Assembly: GCA_014529385.2 (NCBI GenBank)
Contig: CM043967.1
Location: forward strand, 80,304,278-80,368,277
DNA from: Adiantum capillus-veneris
Taxonomy: Eukaryota; Streptophyta; Polypodiopsida; Polypodiales; Pteridaceae
DNA: 64,000 bases
Direction: 5' to 3'
Part shown: positions 48,801-52,471 of the stretch, piece by piece
Numbering within the stretch: the stretch's first letter is position 1
Layout of the letters: every line of letters starts with the position of its first letter
Notes under the pieces: model-generated
Database searches by the model: none
Told to the model about the DNA's origin: nothing
What the model saw: the letters and a program-made list of their open reading frames with translations, nothing else
Made by a program: the position numbers and the translations under genes

Positions 48801-51715
48801 CATATGAGCTTCTTGATGCTGAGTTTATTGACGACTCAACCTTATACTAGGAGGGCTAGGAGGCCAATCTGCACAGGTGTGAGCAGGCTCTTGAGGTGTT
48901 CAGTTGTGCATCAGGCGCACTGATTAACTGGAGAAAAATTGTAGCTTTTTGGGTTGGCAGTGCTCCTACGCCTGATTGGTCTCAGTGTGAGGGTTTTAGA
49001 TGGATTCCCCCAGGGACTGCAGTTCGTTACTTGGGTTGTCAGGTTGGCCTGGACTTGTCTCCGAAGCAGCAGACTGCTCCCCTCCTCCTGTCCATTAGGA
49101 GGAAGTTGGTGCATTGGAGTTCGACATGGTTCTCTTTAGCAGGCAGAGTAGTAGTGGCCAACGAGGTGCTAGTGGCCAACGAGGTGCTGTTGGCTACTAT
49201 GTGGTACATCACGTCTTGCTGGATTTTCTCGAGCTCTTGTATCAGCCAGCTACAGAGGCTGATCAAGAACTTCCTTTGGTTAGGGAGCGACGCCCAGTTA
49301 GCTTGGGCCAAAGTAGCCTGGTAGGTCATCATTCTACCTTGTTCTCAGGGGGTGTTGGGGATCATTGACCCAACATAGCAGAGGAGAGCCATTATTGGGA
49401 AGTTTGTTGTTAGAGGATTGCTTCCAGGGGAGGAACCCTGGAAGGAGCTGTTGCTTCATCGACTTTGAGTTGAAGTGCCTTGTGCAGGAGGCCCTTGGAG
49501 CCCTTCCATTCGGTGGGTCTTCACAGAGATGCGTAGAGTTGGTCTGAGCAGGAGGTTGGAGGTCCGCTTTGCTGTGAGCCTGCTTCGGTCCTGGGAGCAG
49601 CTGAGGAGTGGCCTGGAGCAGCACCAGCCCACCGCACGGAGGAGCGTTTGAGACAGCCCCTTGTTTGGAACCCCAAGGTTTGCACTTAGAGAGGCCACTT
49701 GGTTGGTAGTAGGCCTCATGTTTCTTGGGGTCCCATGGCAGAGGGTCCAACCCGCACTCCCGGCACTGGCTTTCGTTTTCAGGTTTTGCAGCGGAGATAC
49801 ACAACATCCAACTACGAGGCTTGAGAGGGGTGTAGAGCATGTGCCGGGACATTACAGAGGCTTTACCAGCTGAGTGGTTCACCCCTTTAGAGACGGCAGG
49901 CCCCAGATGGATGGGGCCTTCATGCGATTGGAGGTCCTCATCACAGTTTGTGCTTGCTCGGAGTCCGTACCCCTCATGTTCTTTGAGATCAAGGGCGAGG
50001 GTCGACTACACAGAGTCTCAATAGAGGCTCCATAGGTTGCAGAGTGCTGTTTTCAGAGGATACGAGTAGTGGGCATGTGTGGGAGGACCTGCGTCATAGA
50101 TCCTGACACAGCTGATCTTGAGACAGGCCACTGGAGGCTTTGGGCTTGGGAGAGCTGCCCTCTGGCACGAGTGCAATGGGACTCTGAAGGACTTGTGTCA
50201 TAGATCTTGACCCAGCAGATCTTGAGACAACAGGCCATTGGAGGCTTTAGGCTTGGGAGAGTTGCCCTTTGGCACGAGTGCAGTGGGACCCTAGAGGACC
50301 TGTGTCATAGATCTTGACCCAGTAGATCTTGAGATAGGCCACTGGAGGCTTTGGGCTTGGGAGAGCTGTCCTCTGGCACGAGTGCAGTGGGACCCTGGCA
50401 AGCCGTTTTGGAGAGACCCCTTCTCTTCAGCCGACCACCCTGGGATCCCTTTCTCTCAGTACACTGTTCAACTGGGGCGTCACATATTGGCAACACGAAG
50501 AGAGGCTTGTCCTGCTGCAGCACTTCATTGGCAGGAGGAGGGTCTCACAGCCGAGTTCTTGTTAGGCTTTTGGAAGCGGTTGTGGGACTCCAGACAGCGG
50601 AAGCGAGTCACTTTGTTCCAGTGTGGCTAGTTGCACACAGAGCTACAGCAGTGGGGAGCTGGCTGGTACATAGTGGCCTTTTGGCAGCCTGTGCAACTTG
50701 TGACCATCCGTTGGAGAGTCAACGTCAGTGTCTGTGGGACTGCCCCATGGCACAACAAGTTTGGCTTCTGGTTCTTCGGCTGATGCCAGTCCTTTCCACA
50801 ACGCGACAATACACTTGGGGTGCTGTTGCCTGGTCCACCACCCTCACGGGCCCTGCGCTCCAGTTTGAGCTATCTTCCACCAGCAGGATGATAGTGATCC
50901 AGGGGGGTTGACTTGCACTCAGCCTGCTACTGAGCTTACCCCCCAGGAGTGGTGCAGTGAGAGAGAGGTGTGTTGGGAGCTCGTTTGTGGCCTGACACTC
51001 TGGTTCATTTGGCGGGCCCGTTGCCTCCCCATCTTCGAGGCTCGCCGTGTCCCACCGGTGGAGACTGTTCGTGACTTTTGGCTGGAGTTGATTCTTACTC
51101 TCAGGGGTCACTTCGAGAGACTTCAAGGCAACTCCGACCGCATGCAGGGGCGACTATGGCGCCCGGAGCCCTTCTTCACCATTGTCCAGGGTGTGCCCAG
51201 ATGGCACTACCGGCCATCTGTGTGGCTCTTTCCTTCTCCCATTTTGTGATTTAGCCTCATTGTACATATTTTGTTTCTCATTGGGAGAGTCCCCATGCTT
51301 TTGATGTAGCCCTCTCTAGTAGAGGTGGTTTGTAACTTTGTAGCCCTATGGGCAGTTTTTCTTAACTAATGGAAGGATATTTTTCTCGGAAAAAAAGAAG
51401 TATTTTGCATTGCAGTACCGAGGAGAGTGAACGTCGAGCTTTGGAAGATTTACGAAATCGAGCACGACTGAGTAGTTCAGCTCTGCCATCTGTGAGCTTT
51501 TATACATTTCTCAACACACATAGCAGGTATGATAAATTGACGTACTTTAAAATCTGTTTCTGTGAAAGATGTTTTCACATTTTTCTCTTTGGGTTTGCGA
51601 TCAGTCGCTAATTGTGGGGGTTGCTTTTACTTTCATTGATCCTAGCTTGAATTGTGCATCAATATCGTCAGATGGTGCAATGGTCGTTGGAGGTTTTGCG
51701 GATTCATCTGTTAAG
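11749..51715 (+). CDS. TAF5: TFIID subunit TAF5 (N-terminal 364 codons; gene continues past the window)
   Basis: TAF5 is a nuclear scaffold subunit of general transcription factor TFIID. Eleven exons join in frame with GT/AG borders: 11749-11906, 12016-12097, 41589-41667, 41731-41828, 41913-41969, 42050-42137, 42253-42359, 44731-44832, 44944-45083, 51416-51526 and 51646-51715. Residues 1-40 form a LisH motif ([20 protein letters not shown]). Residues 54-190 form the TAF5 NTD2 helical domain ([68 protein letters not shown]). Residues 220-305 are a lysine/glutamate-rich linker. [20 protein letters not shown] then leads into the first WD40 blade ([19 protein letters not shown]). I found no further WD40 exon up to 64000, so intron 11 exceeds 12 kb. 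The frame is intact across all joins. Exon borders are read by eye and await transcript support. Confidence 0.93.
11917..11976 (+). repeat. (GA)30 microsatellite in TAF5 intron 1
   Basis: Thirty perfect GA units followed by (TA)n fill more than half of the 109-bp intron 1, beginning 10 bases after the donor. Confidence 0.95.
12016..12097 (+). CDS. TAF5: TAF5 exon 2
   Basis: Encodes residues 54-80, including [20 protein letters not shown], the first NTD2 helix. Acceptor TCTAG, donor GTACTT. Intron 2 after it is 29,491 bp. Confidence 0.93.
12098..12763 (+). other. Start of TAF5 intron 2, apparently unique sequence
   Basis: AT-rich intron sequence with no recognisable element, before the first dispersed repeat. 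Confidence 0.6.
12764..12995 (+). repeat. Dispersed repeat copy 1 (Penelope-tail type)
   Basis: Nearly identical to 39955-40222 and 40384-40686. The block GCACTGACGACGTTAGTGGG and the following CTATGCATGATGGAGCTGAT also resemble 21370-21425 in the tail of the Penelope-like element. Confidence 0.7.
12996..13669. other. Unassigned intron 2 sequence
   Basis: No coding or repeat structure that I could support. Confidence 0.4.
13670..14962 (-). mobile_element. LTR family copy A (5' LTR plus about 160 bp of internal sequence, truncated)
   Basis: The LTR (13829-14962, 1134 bp) starts TGTAAGGTGC and ends TGTCACGTGACA. To its left lies the primer site GCTCTGATACCA (13816-13827; minus-strand TGGTATCAGAGC). 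Internal sequence homologous to copy C reaches left only to about 13670. The rest of the element and the second LTR are missing. The hairpin at 14017-14038 has the altered loop ATGG. Confidence 0.8.
15136..15310. repeat. GGAACGG-rich repeat, possibly part of a hAT-like MITE
   Basis: CATAGTAACAGGGAATGG is followed by many CCGTTCCCGTTCC blocks and a second GTAACAGGGAATGGC. The style matches the ends of the MITE at 58144-58614. No matching terminal inverted repeat or target duplication could be delimited. Confidence 0.4.
15310..15455 (+). pseudogene. LINE endonuclease relic, part 1 (split by copies B and C)
   Basis: A frame giving [20 protein letters not shown] runs to 15455, where copy B is inserted. 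It resumes in frame in 22865-22881 and 27020-27208. Together these resemble the C-terminal part of an apurinic-type LINE endonuclease (see part 2). A one-base frameshift near 15376 precedes it. Confidence 0.5.
15456..16591 (+). repeat. 5' LTR of copy B
   Basis: 1136 bp, TGTCACGTGACA...CACCTAACA. It contains the conserved hairpin at 16341-16362 and many GCTGAAAA/AACGCT-type motifs. Confidence 0.92.
16592..16606 (+). other. Primer-binding site of copy B
   Basis: TTGGAATCAGAGCTT directly follows the LTR. It is one base from the tRNA-Met-type TTGGTATCAGAGCTT found in copies C and D. Confidence 0.85.
17069..17368 (+). pseudogene. Copy B internal ORF, truncated N-terminal part
   Basis: The frame begins [14 protein letters not shown], equivalent to [14 protein letters not shown] of copy C. 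It stays collinear for about 90 residues through an acidic stretch and a basic coiled-coil-like helix, then stops where an inverted fragment begins (about 17343). In copies C and D the ORF is much longer. The later part reappears at 18302-18747. Confidence 0.7.
17343..17590 (-). repeat. Inverted fragment of the family's internal ORF
   Basis: On the minus strand this reads [20 protein letters not shown] and [14 protein letters not shown], collinear with copy C but opposite to copy B. It marks an internal inversion or a gap-repair event inside copy B. Confidence 0.75.
17590..18301 (-). mobile_element. Truncated LTR retrotransposon (5' LTR plus leader) inside copy B
   Basis: The LTR is 18025-18301 (277 bp). 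On + it starts TGATGAGCG and ends GGCCTTTAACCCAACA, the same 16 bases that end the young Copia LTR. The primer site GCTTTGATACCA (18011-18022) lies at its left edge, so the element is minus-strand with about 420 bp of leader. It joins directly to copy B sequence at 18302; no second LTR was seen. Confidence 0.7.
18302..18747 (+). pseudogene. Copy B internal ORF, C-terminal part
   Basis: Collinear with the C-terminal third of the copy [58 protein letters not shown] stop follows KWF. The alternative frame [16 protein letters not shown] in 18660-18730 is also shared among copies. Confidence 0.65.
18759..18959 (+). repeat. 3' LTR of copy B, left part
   Basis: Starts TGTCACGTGACA and is interrupted by the Penelope-like insertion. 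The last 22 bases (18938-18959) are duplicated at 21904-21925. The LTR resumes at 21926. Confidence 0.9.
18960..21170 (+). pseudogene. Penelope-type reverse transcriptase, broken by two frameshifts
   Basis: Frame 1 is open from the junction to about 20327. It contains [54 protein letters not shown] and motif [18 protein letters not shown]. Frame 2 (20451-21170) contains [20 protein letters not shown] and the catalytic RRFVDDLF, then CAFLDLKFF. This order is typical of Penelope-like and not LTR or LINE enzymes. Sequence between the frames (about 20290-20450) encodes the connecting region in two shifted frames, so the enzyme is inactive. Thumb-like sequence ends near [13 protein letters not shown]. 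The catalytic aspartates are retained, so decay is recent. Confidence 0.85.
21238..21540 (+). repeat. PLE tail homologous to dispersed repeats
   Basis: An open frame begins shortly before [19 protein letters not shown]. The DNA matches 40384-40686 (GAGTATG, CTCCGGAG, GAAACTCAG, GCACTGACGACGT, CTATGCATGAT). It may be a 3' non-coding tail and not a gene. Confidence 0.5.
21926..22859 (+). repeat. 3' LTR of copy B, right part
   Basis: Continues the LTR after the PLE and ends CACCTAACA. The hairpin is at 22606-22627. Confidence 0.9.
22865..22881 (+). pseudogene. LINE endonuclease relic, 17-bp piece between copies B and C
   Basis: Seventeen host bases between the ATACT duplicate of B and the LTR start of C. 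They keep the reading frame that links 15455 to 27020. Confidence 0.5.
22882..23995 (-). repeat. 3' LTR of copy C
   Basis: 1114 bp, TGTTAGGTGC...TGTCACGTGACA on the + strand. Hairpin at 23108-23129. Confidence 0.93.
23849..25435 (-). CDS. Long ORF of non-autonomous LTR element C (528 aa, unknown function)
   Basis: I start at [14 protein letters not shown] because copy B's frame opens at the same methionine; the frame itself is open from 25765. Visible parts: an acidic N-terminus; a strongly basic, coiled-coil-like helix ([20 protein letters not shown]); a histidine/aspartate-rich stretch ([18 protein letters not shown]); LALEPWSK repeats; then a globular-looking half ([45 protein letters not shown]). 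There is no zinc knuckle, DSG, YVDD or integrase motif. The last 49 codons run into the 3' LTR. Persistence of the frame suggests selection or youth. It may be Gag-like; I do not recognise the family. Confidence 0.7.
   Translation of the reverse strand: MVVTRSGMDTSLGGDEHERDEEEFSPPRGFSDPSPSTTKIALTPMEELKQMFKERMAEMKRRHREEKAEREVERKAREVEREAARKARRERRDRHIQEFLRLLSPVQAPMQEIREKETLSVSSSPKHDTQDLHDCVKHDDDLIDHDLHDDLDEKDKHDELHEDEVIVHKEDVLVDAFSSEANLVVDSINHQESILAFESRSTDPPQADSIDPEEAILALEPWSKAPSQKVLCVRMIDTHALFECFIREGFLYFSHHRYVIPFTRHDILYVEHVSLMDEHECVQIVHEKLKSLYVKKSHSMSLPWHDTVVDRAHDCMSTKHGHFHCDLPQLIDFDHTEKIRPHYLHVFDERVVTPSPCSSTLHTQSLEKTRFFSFTLHGMGMLMVLCWRWFQEFSAMEILEVERSRTLDEVEASKEPQKTLSRFRCGKKQALQTSMKFKYRTTHKSEWADEKVPSRIPDAVGDLPRRHTVRYQYLTLKRRGCHVTHHNPMCPWTSYTTAGFSQSDQVRLAVIWHFCESIRRPCMPSHLA
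25892..25904 (-). other. Primer-binding site of copy C
   Basis: GCTCTGATACCAA on +, that is TTGGTATCAGAGC on the minus strand, touching the LTR start at 25905. Confidence 0.9.
25905..27019 (-). repeat. 5' LTR of copy C
   Basis: 1115 bp. Hairpin at 26131-26152. The outer end is the palindrome TGTCACGTGACA. Confidence 0.93.
27020..27208 (+). pseudogene. LINE endonuclease relic, part 2
   Basis: Frame [19 protein letters not shown], then [15 protein letters not shown], ending at a TAA (27206-27208). The FTCFPHR...DYVLA block and the following V-D-x-D-x-A-H resemble the end of the exonuclease-endonuclease-phosphatase domain of plant LINEs, where an SDH-type motif closes the active site. With part 1 and the 17-bp bridge the frame is continuous once B, C and the duplicated target sites are removed. 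Confidence 0.5.
27230..27611 (-). repeat. Probable 3' LTR of a minus-strand LTR element (H) with GCGAAGAG-type repeats
   Basis: The right edge GTCACAATCGTGACA is followed by a minus-strand polypurine tract (AAAGAGGAAGGGAA, 27612-27625). Inside are about nine imperfect 20-30-bp units around GCGAAGAGG/GTGAAGAG. The left edge is uncertain. Confidence 0.5.
27740..28954 (-). pseudogene. Internal coding remnants of LTR element H (gag-like)
   Basis: The minus frame from 28954 begins MAESQDC, has an in-frame stop, then [20 protein letters not shown] with a serine-rich tail, like the N-terminus of some gypsy Gags. A second frame (28177-27758; [16 protein letters not shown]) may be the C-terminus of the same protein. 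Neither is recognisable beyond this. No reverse transcriptase was found in the 1.3 kb. Confidence 0.35.
28955..29348. other. Unassigned sequence left of copy D
   Basis: Possibly the primer-site and LTR region of element H (TTTGGTGTCCACACAGGG near 29100). No edges can be proven. Confidence 0.35.
29349..30775 (-). repeat. 3' LTR of copy D with internal 252-bp tandem duplication
   Basis: 1427 bp, longer than its relatives because 30201-30452 is repeated at 30453-30704. Hairpin at 29579-29600. Confidence 0.88.
30776..32430 (-). pseudogene. Broken internal ORF of copy D
   Basis: Homologous to the copy [24 protein letters not shown] lies near 32400, followed by a frameshift. An open frame runs 32157-31030 ([53 protein letters not shown]). 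Another shifted piece covers 30931-30776. Four tandem repeats of about 17 residues ([16 protein letters not shown] type) lie at 31505-31705, against one or two degenerate units in copy C. Confidence 0.75.
31505..31705 (-). repeat. Four roughly 51-bp in-frame repeats in the copy D ORF
   Basis: Units contain ACCTAGGCTCGAGAGCCAAG and encode LALEPRSK. The period of about 51 bases preserves the frame. Confidence 0.85.
32886..32898 (-). other. Primer-binding site of copy D
   Basis: GCTCTGATACCAA on + touches the LTR start TGTAAGGTGC at 32899. Confidence 0.88.
32899..33458 (-). repeat. 5' LTR of copy D, left part
   Basis: Carries the hairpin at 33131-33152 and stops at the AGATC target site of the solo LTR. 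It continues at 34672-35246. Confidence 0.85.
33459..34666 (+). mobile_element. Solo LTR of the same family inside copy D's 5' LTR
   Basis: 1208 bp, TGTCACGTGACA...CACCTAACA, opposite in orientation to its host. Perfect 5-bp target duplication AGATC (33454-33458 and 34667-34671). No internal region remains, so LTR-LTR recombination has occurred. Hairpin at 34412-34433. Confidence 0.92.
34672..35246 (-). repeat. 5' LTR of copy D, right part
   Basis: Continues the interrupted LTR to its terminal TGTCACGTGACA. Confidence 0.85.
35247..35700. other. Leader-like sequence before gypsy F
   Basis: Contains GAAGGGGTGCAATG-type repeats and a 10-base G run near 35489. It is probably the 5' untranslated part of an LTR element; no gene was seen. 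Confidence 0.35.
35755..36561 (+). pseudogene. Gag-protease region of gypsy F
   Basis: Gag capsid-like helices ([20 protein letters not shown]) are followed by a basic stretch. An intact zinc knuckle [14 protein letters not shown] lies at about residues 134-147. The protease entry [14 protein letters not shown] has DGG in place of the usual D-S/T-G. A stop follows GKLRLHC. The next frame continues with [20 protein letters not shown] to about 36730. The N-terminus may be truncated; no upstream start is convincing. Confidence 0.8.
36810..38065 (+). pseudogene. Reverse transcriptase / RNase H of gypsy F, degenerate
   Basis: RT blocks in order: [66 protein letters not shown]. An in-frame TAG replaces the next glutamine codon (37266-37268). 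Then follow [20 protein letters not shown], a frameshift near 37425 and [12 protein letters not shown] (the Y/F-x-DD motif becomes LLDD). After another shift come [20 protein letters not shown] and the RNase H start [18 protein letters not shown]. It ends near HYLLRADFQ. Confidence 0.88.
38066..38354 (+). other. Unassigned sequence after gypsy F
   Basis: No recognised feature. It may be the decayed 3' part of another LTR element. Confidence 0.35.
38355..39530 (+). repeat. Tandem duplication of a roughly 577-bp unit containing a polypurine tract and LTR start
   Basis: Units 38355-38931 and 38932-39530 are clearly homologous throughout. Each contains GCTGAGAGGGGG followed by TGTTAGACTTACACC (LTR start at about 38788 and 39388), preceded by the end of a coding frame ([10 protein letters not shown] type). 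The unit therefore spans the 3' end of an LTR element. Confidence 0.75.
39388..39770 (+). repeat. Probable LTR remnant
   Basis: Starts TGTTAGAC after a purine-rich tract. It contains TATTTATGGGG and a long run of LTR-like sequence, but the right edge is uncertain. Confidence 0.4.
39773..39818. repeat. (TC)n microsatellite
   Basis: About 22 CT units. Confidence 0.9.
39955..40222 (+). repeat. Dispersed repeat copy 2 (Penelope-tail type)
   Basis: Very similar to 12764-12995 and 40384-40686. Starts GACAGAAACTCAGTACG and ends GGATTCATCTAGGTATA. Confidence 0.75.
40384..40686 (+). repeat. Dispersed repeat copy 3 (Penelope-tail type)
   Basis: This longest copy also contains TGAGTATG and CTCCGGAG, matching 21250-21285 of the Penelope-like element, so it links the repeats to that element. 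Confidence 0.7.
40687..41588 (+). other. End of TAF5 intron 2, apparently unique
   Basis: No transposon signature was found. It ends in a pyrimidine-containing acceptor region, TTTAAGTGTCAACAG. Confidence 0.5.
41589..41667 (+). CDS. TAF5: TAF5 exon 3
   Basis: Encodes [20 protein letters not shown] and KGFSQE, the central NTD2 helices. Donor GTAAGC, phase 1. Confidence 0.93.
41731..41828 (+). CDS. TAF5: TAF5 exon 4
   Basis: Encodes [20 protein letters not shown] then [13 protein letters not shown]. The split alanine codon G|CC joins exon 3 across a 63-bp intron. Confidence 0.95.
41913..41969 (+). CDS. TAF5: TAF5 exon 5
   Basis: Nineteen codons, [19 protein letters not shown], flanked by AG and GTATTG. 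Confidence 0.93.
42050..42137 (+). CDS. TAF5: TAF5 exon 6
   Basis: Encodes [20 protein letters not shown] then IVNEHINLQ, the last strongly conserved NTD2 helices. Phase 1 donor. Confidence 0.95.
42253..42359 (+). CDS. TAF5: TAF5 exon 7
   Basis: Encodes [15 protein letters not shown] through NAKEIKWG, the conserved end of NTD2. Ends in phase 0 before GTAAGA. Confidence 0.93.
42424..42763 (+). repeat. Tandem duplication in TAF5 intron 7 (about 180-bp unit)
   Basis: 42424-42582 and 42602-42763 are imperfect copies (GGGGTGAATGTTCTTG, AGATAAGGC, GAGGAAGCA-AACGTCT). Intron 7 (42360-44730) otherwise has no recognisable element apart from the next repeat. Confidence 0.75.
43020..43440 (+). repeat. 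Second tandem duplication in intron 7 (about 205-bp unit)
   Basis: 43045-43200 and 43252-43440 share TTCTTCTCTGCAAAA-AGC, ATGTATCTGTGCT and AGCAAGCAAGGCA. No coding function is apparent. Confidence 0.65.
44731..44832 (+). CDS. TAF5: TAF5 exon 8
   Basis: Encodes [20 protein letters not shown] then an [13 protein letters not shown] tail. The conserved LLEDSLEE block is followed by a charged helix. Confidence 0.92.
44944..45083 (+). CDS. TAF5: TAF5 exon 9
   Basis: A lysine/threonine-rich linker, then [13 protein letters not shown], matching the conserved block before the WD40 propeller. Donor GTATGT at 45084 (phase 2). Confidence 0.88.
45084..45864 (+). other. Unique part of TAF5 intron 9
   Basis: Pre-insertion intron of about 800 bp. 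The potential acceptor TTTATTGCAG (45850-45859) lies just before the LINE insertion point. Confidence 0.6.
46128..46552 (+). pseudogene. LINE G ORF1 remnant with zinc knuckle
   Basis: Frames [20 protein letters not shown] and [20 protein letters not shown] lead into [14 protein letters not shown] (C-x2-C-x4-H-x4-C). This is the usual layout of plant LINE ORF1 (DUF4283 then CCHC), an RNA-binding protein. A frameshift near 46325 separates the parts. Confidence 0.75.
48250..49330 (+). pseudogene. LINE G reverse transcriptase, degenerate
   Basis: [20 protein letters not shown] and [15 protein letters not shown] (motif 1 region), [38 protein letters not shown] (motif A, D retained), [20 protein letters not shown] (motif B). 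The catalytic block is FIDDSTLY in place of F/YADD. Then GCQVGLDLS, and [12 protein letters not shown] in the C-terminal part. Stops near 48766 and several frameshifts make it inactive. Confidence 0.88.
50351..51249 (+). pseudogene. LINE G C-terminal cysteine-rich region
   Basis: [20 protein letters not shown] resembles the zf-RVT finger of plant LINEs (usual ...EHCLWDCP; a histidine is lost). [15 protein letters not shown] and a terminal LWRPEPFF block follow before the stop at about 51247. Three near-identical blocks of about 120-130 bp precede it at 50085-50410 (GACCCAGCAGATCTTGAGAC type). Confidence 0.7.
51416..51526 (+). CDS. TAF5: TAF5 exon 10
   Basis: Encodes [20 protein letters not shown] then [16 protein letters not shown], highly conserved in TAF5. 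The acceptor ATTTTGCATTGCAG lies 18 bases after the LINE end. Confidence 0.95.
51646..51715 (+). CDS. TAF5: TAF5 exon 11 (first WD40 blade begins)
   Basis: Encodes [20 protein letters not shown] and SVK. The donor GTTATT is weaker than the others, but the next expected residues (VWDM) are absent on read-through, so a splice is needed. Confidence 0.88.
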
Positions 51716-52471
51716 GTTATTCCACTCCCTCCATTGTTAAATGTTCCACACAGTTTTGTACAAGTGTTTTTGTGCAAGTAATGGCCACTATCTTCAGGTA
51801 TAATGTTTGTCCATGTTAAATTCTCTGATCTATGAGGATTTATTAGGAGAATTTCAAGCTCAAATGAGTTTTTTTTTATAAAAATAATAATTTTTAAAGT
51901 GCTGCCTAGGGACACCCAAAATGTAATGTACTGAAACTGATGTATCAATCTGTCCAATGGGCTGTAATGCAAGCAAATTGAAAGTTTTGAGGTGCTTTTT
52001 ACCTCACTAGGATGCCATCTAAATAGACAATCAGCACTTTCTTCTCCCGGAATATGAGAGCCGAAGGGCATCCTAGTGAACTCATAGTGGCCACAAGGAG
52101 TACAGAATGCAGTGTTATGCTCATCTTTGAGTTAAATTGAAATCTGCCAACAAAGATCTACTGATGAAATACTTGGAAGGGGAATGCCTTGAGTTACCTG
52201 ATTCAGAGGTCAAAAATCAACACAAAAGCGATACGAGCCATCATCCCTTCCTGATTAAGCATGCCGTGGACAAGCTGATTGATGTTATCTAATTCTTGGG
52301 GTTATCTTTTTCCTATTGGCAACTTGATAGGACATGGTGTGCCTGTACAGATAGTGTGTGTGTTTTTTTTTCTGGCGGACAGATACATGGGACTGTGGCA
52401 GTATGCCCCACCTCAGTGGTTCTAGCTTCATTCATCCCTTGAGCCACCTTGCTCTATAGCTTGATTATGGT
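51716..52471 (+). other. Start of TAF5 intron 11
   Basis: No exon or transposon feature was seen in this stretch. Confidence 0.5.

Larger units (their letters stand above)
45876..51397 (+). mobile_element. LINE retrotransposon G, near full length, degenerate
   Basis: 5522 bp with an 11-bp target duplication AAGTATTTTGC (45865-45875 and 51398-51408) and a short A-rich 3' end. Order: ORF1 with DUF4283-like sequence and zinc knuckle (46128-46552); proline-rich region (46680-46980); endonuclease remnants GFVKIYAPN (about 47275) and SDVWQSTH (about 47465); reverse transcriptase (48250-48860); C-terminal cysteine motif (50690-50750); 3' UTR from 51250. Many stops and frameshifts. Same strand as TAF5. 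Confidence 0.9.
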
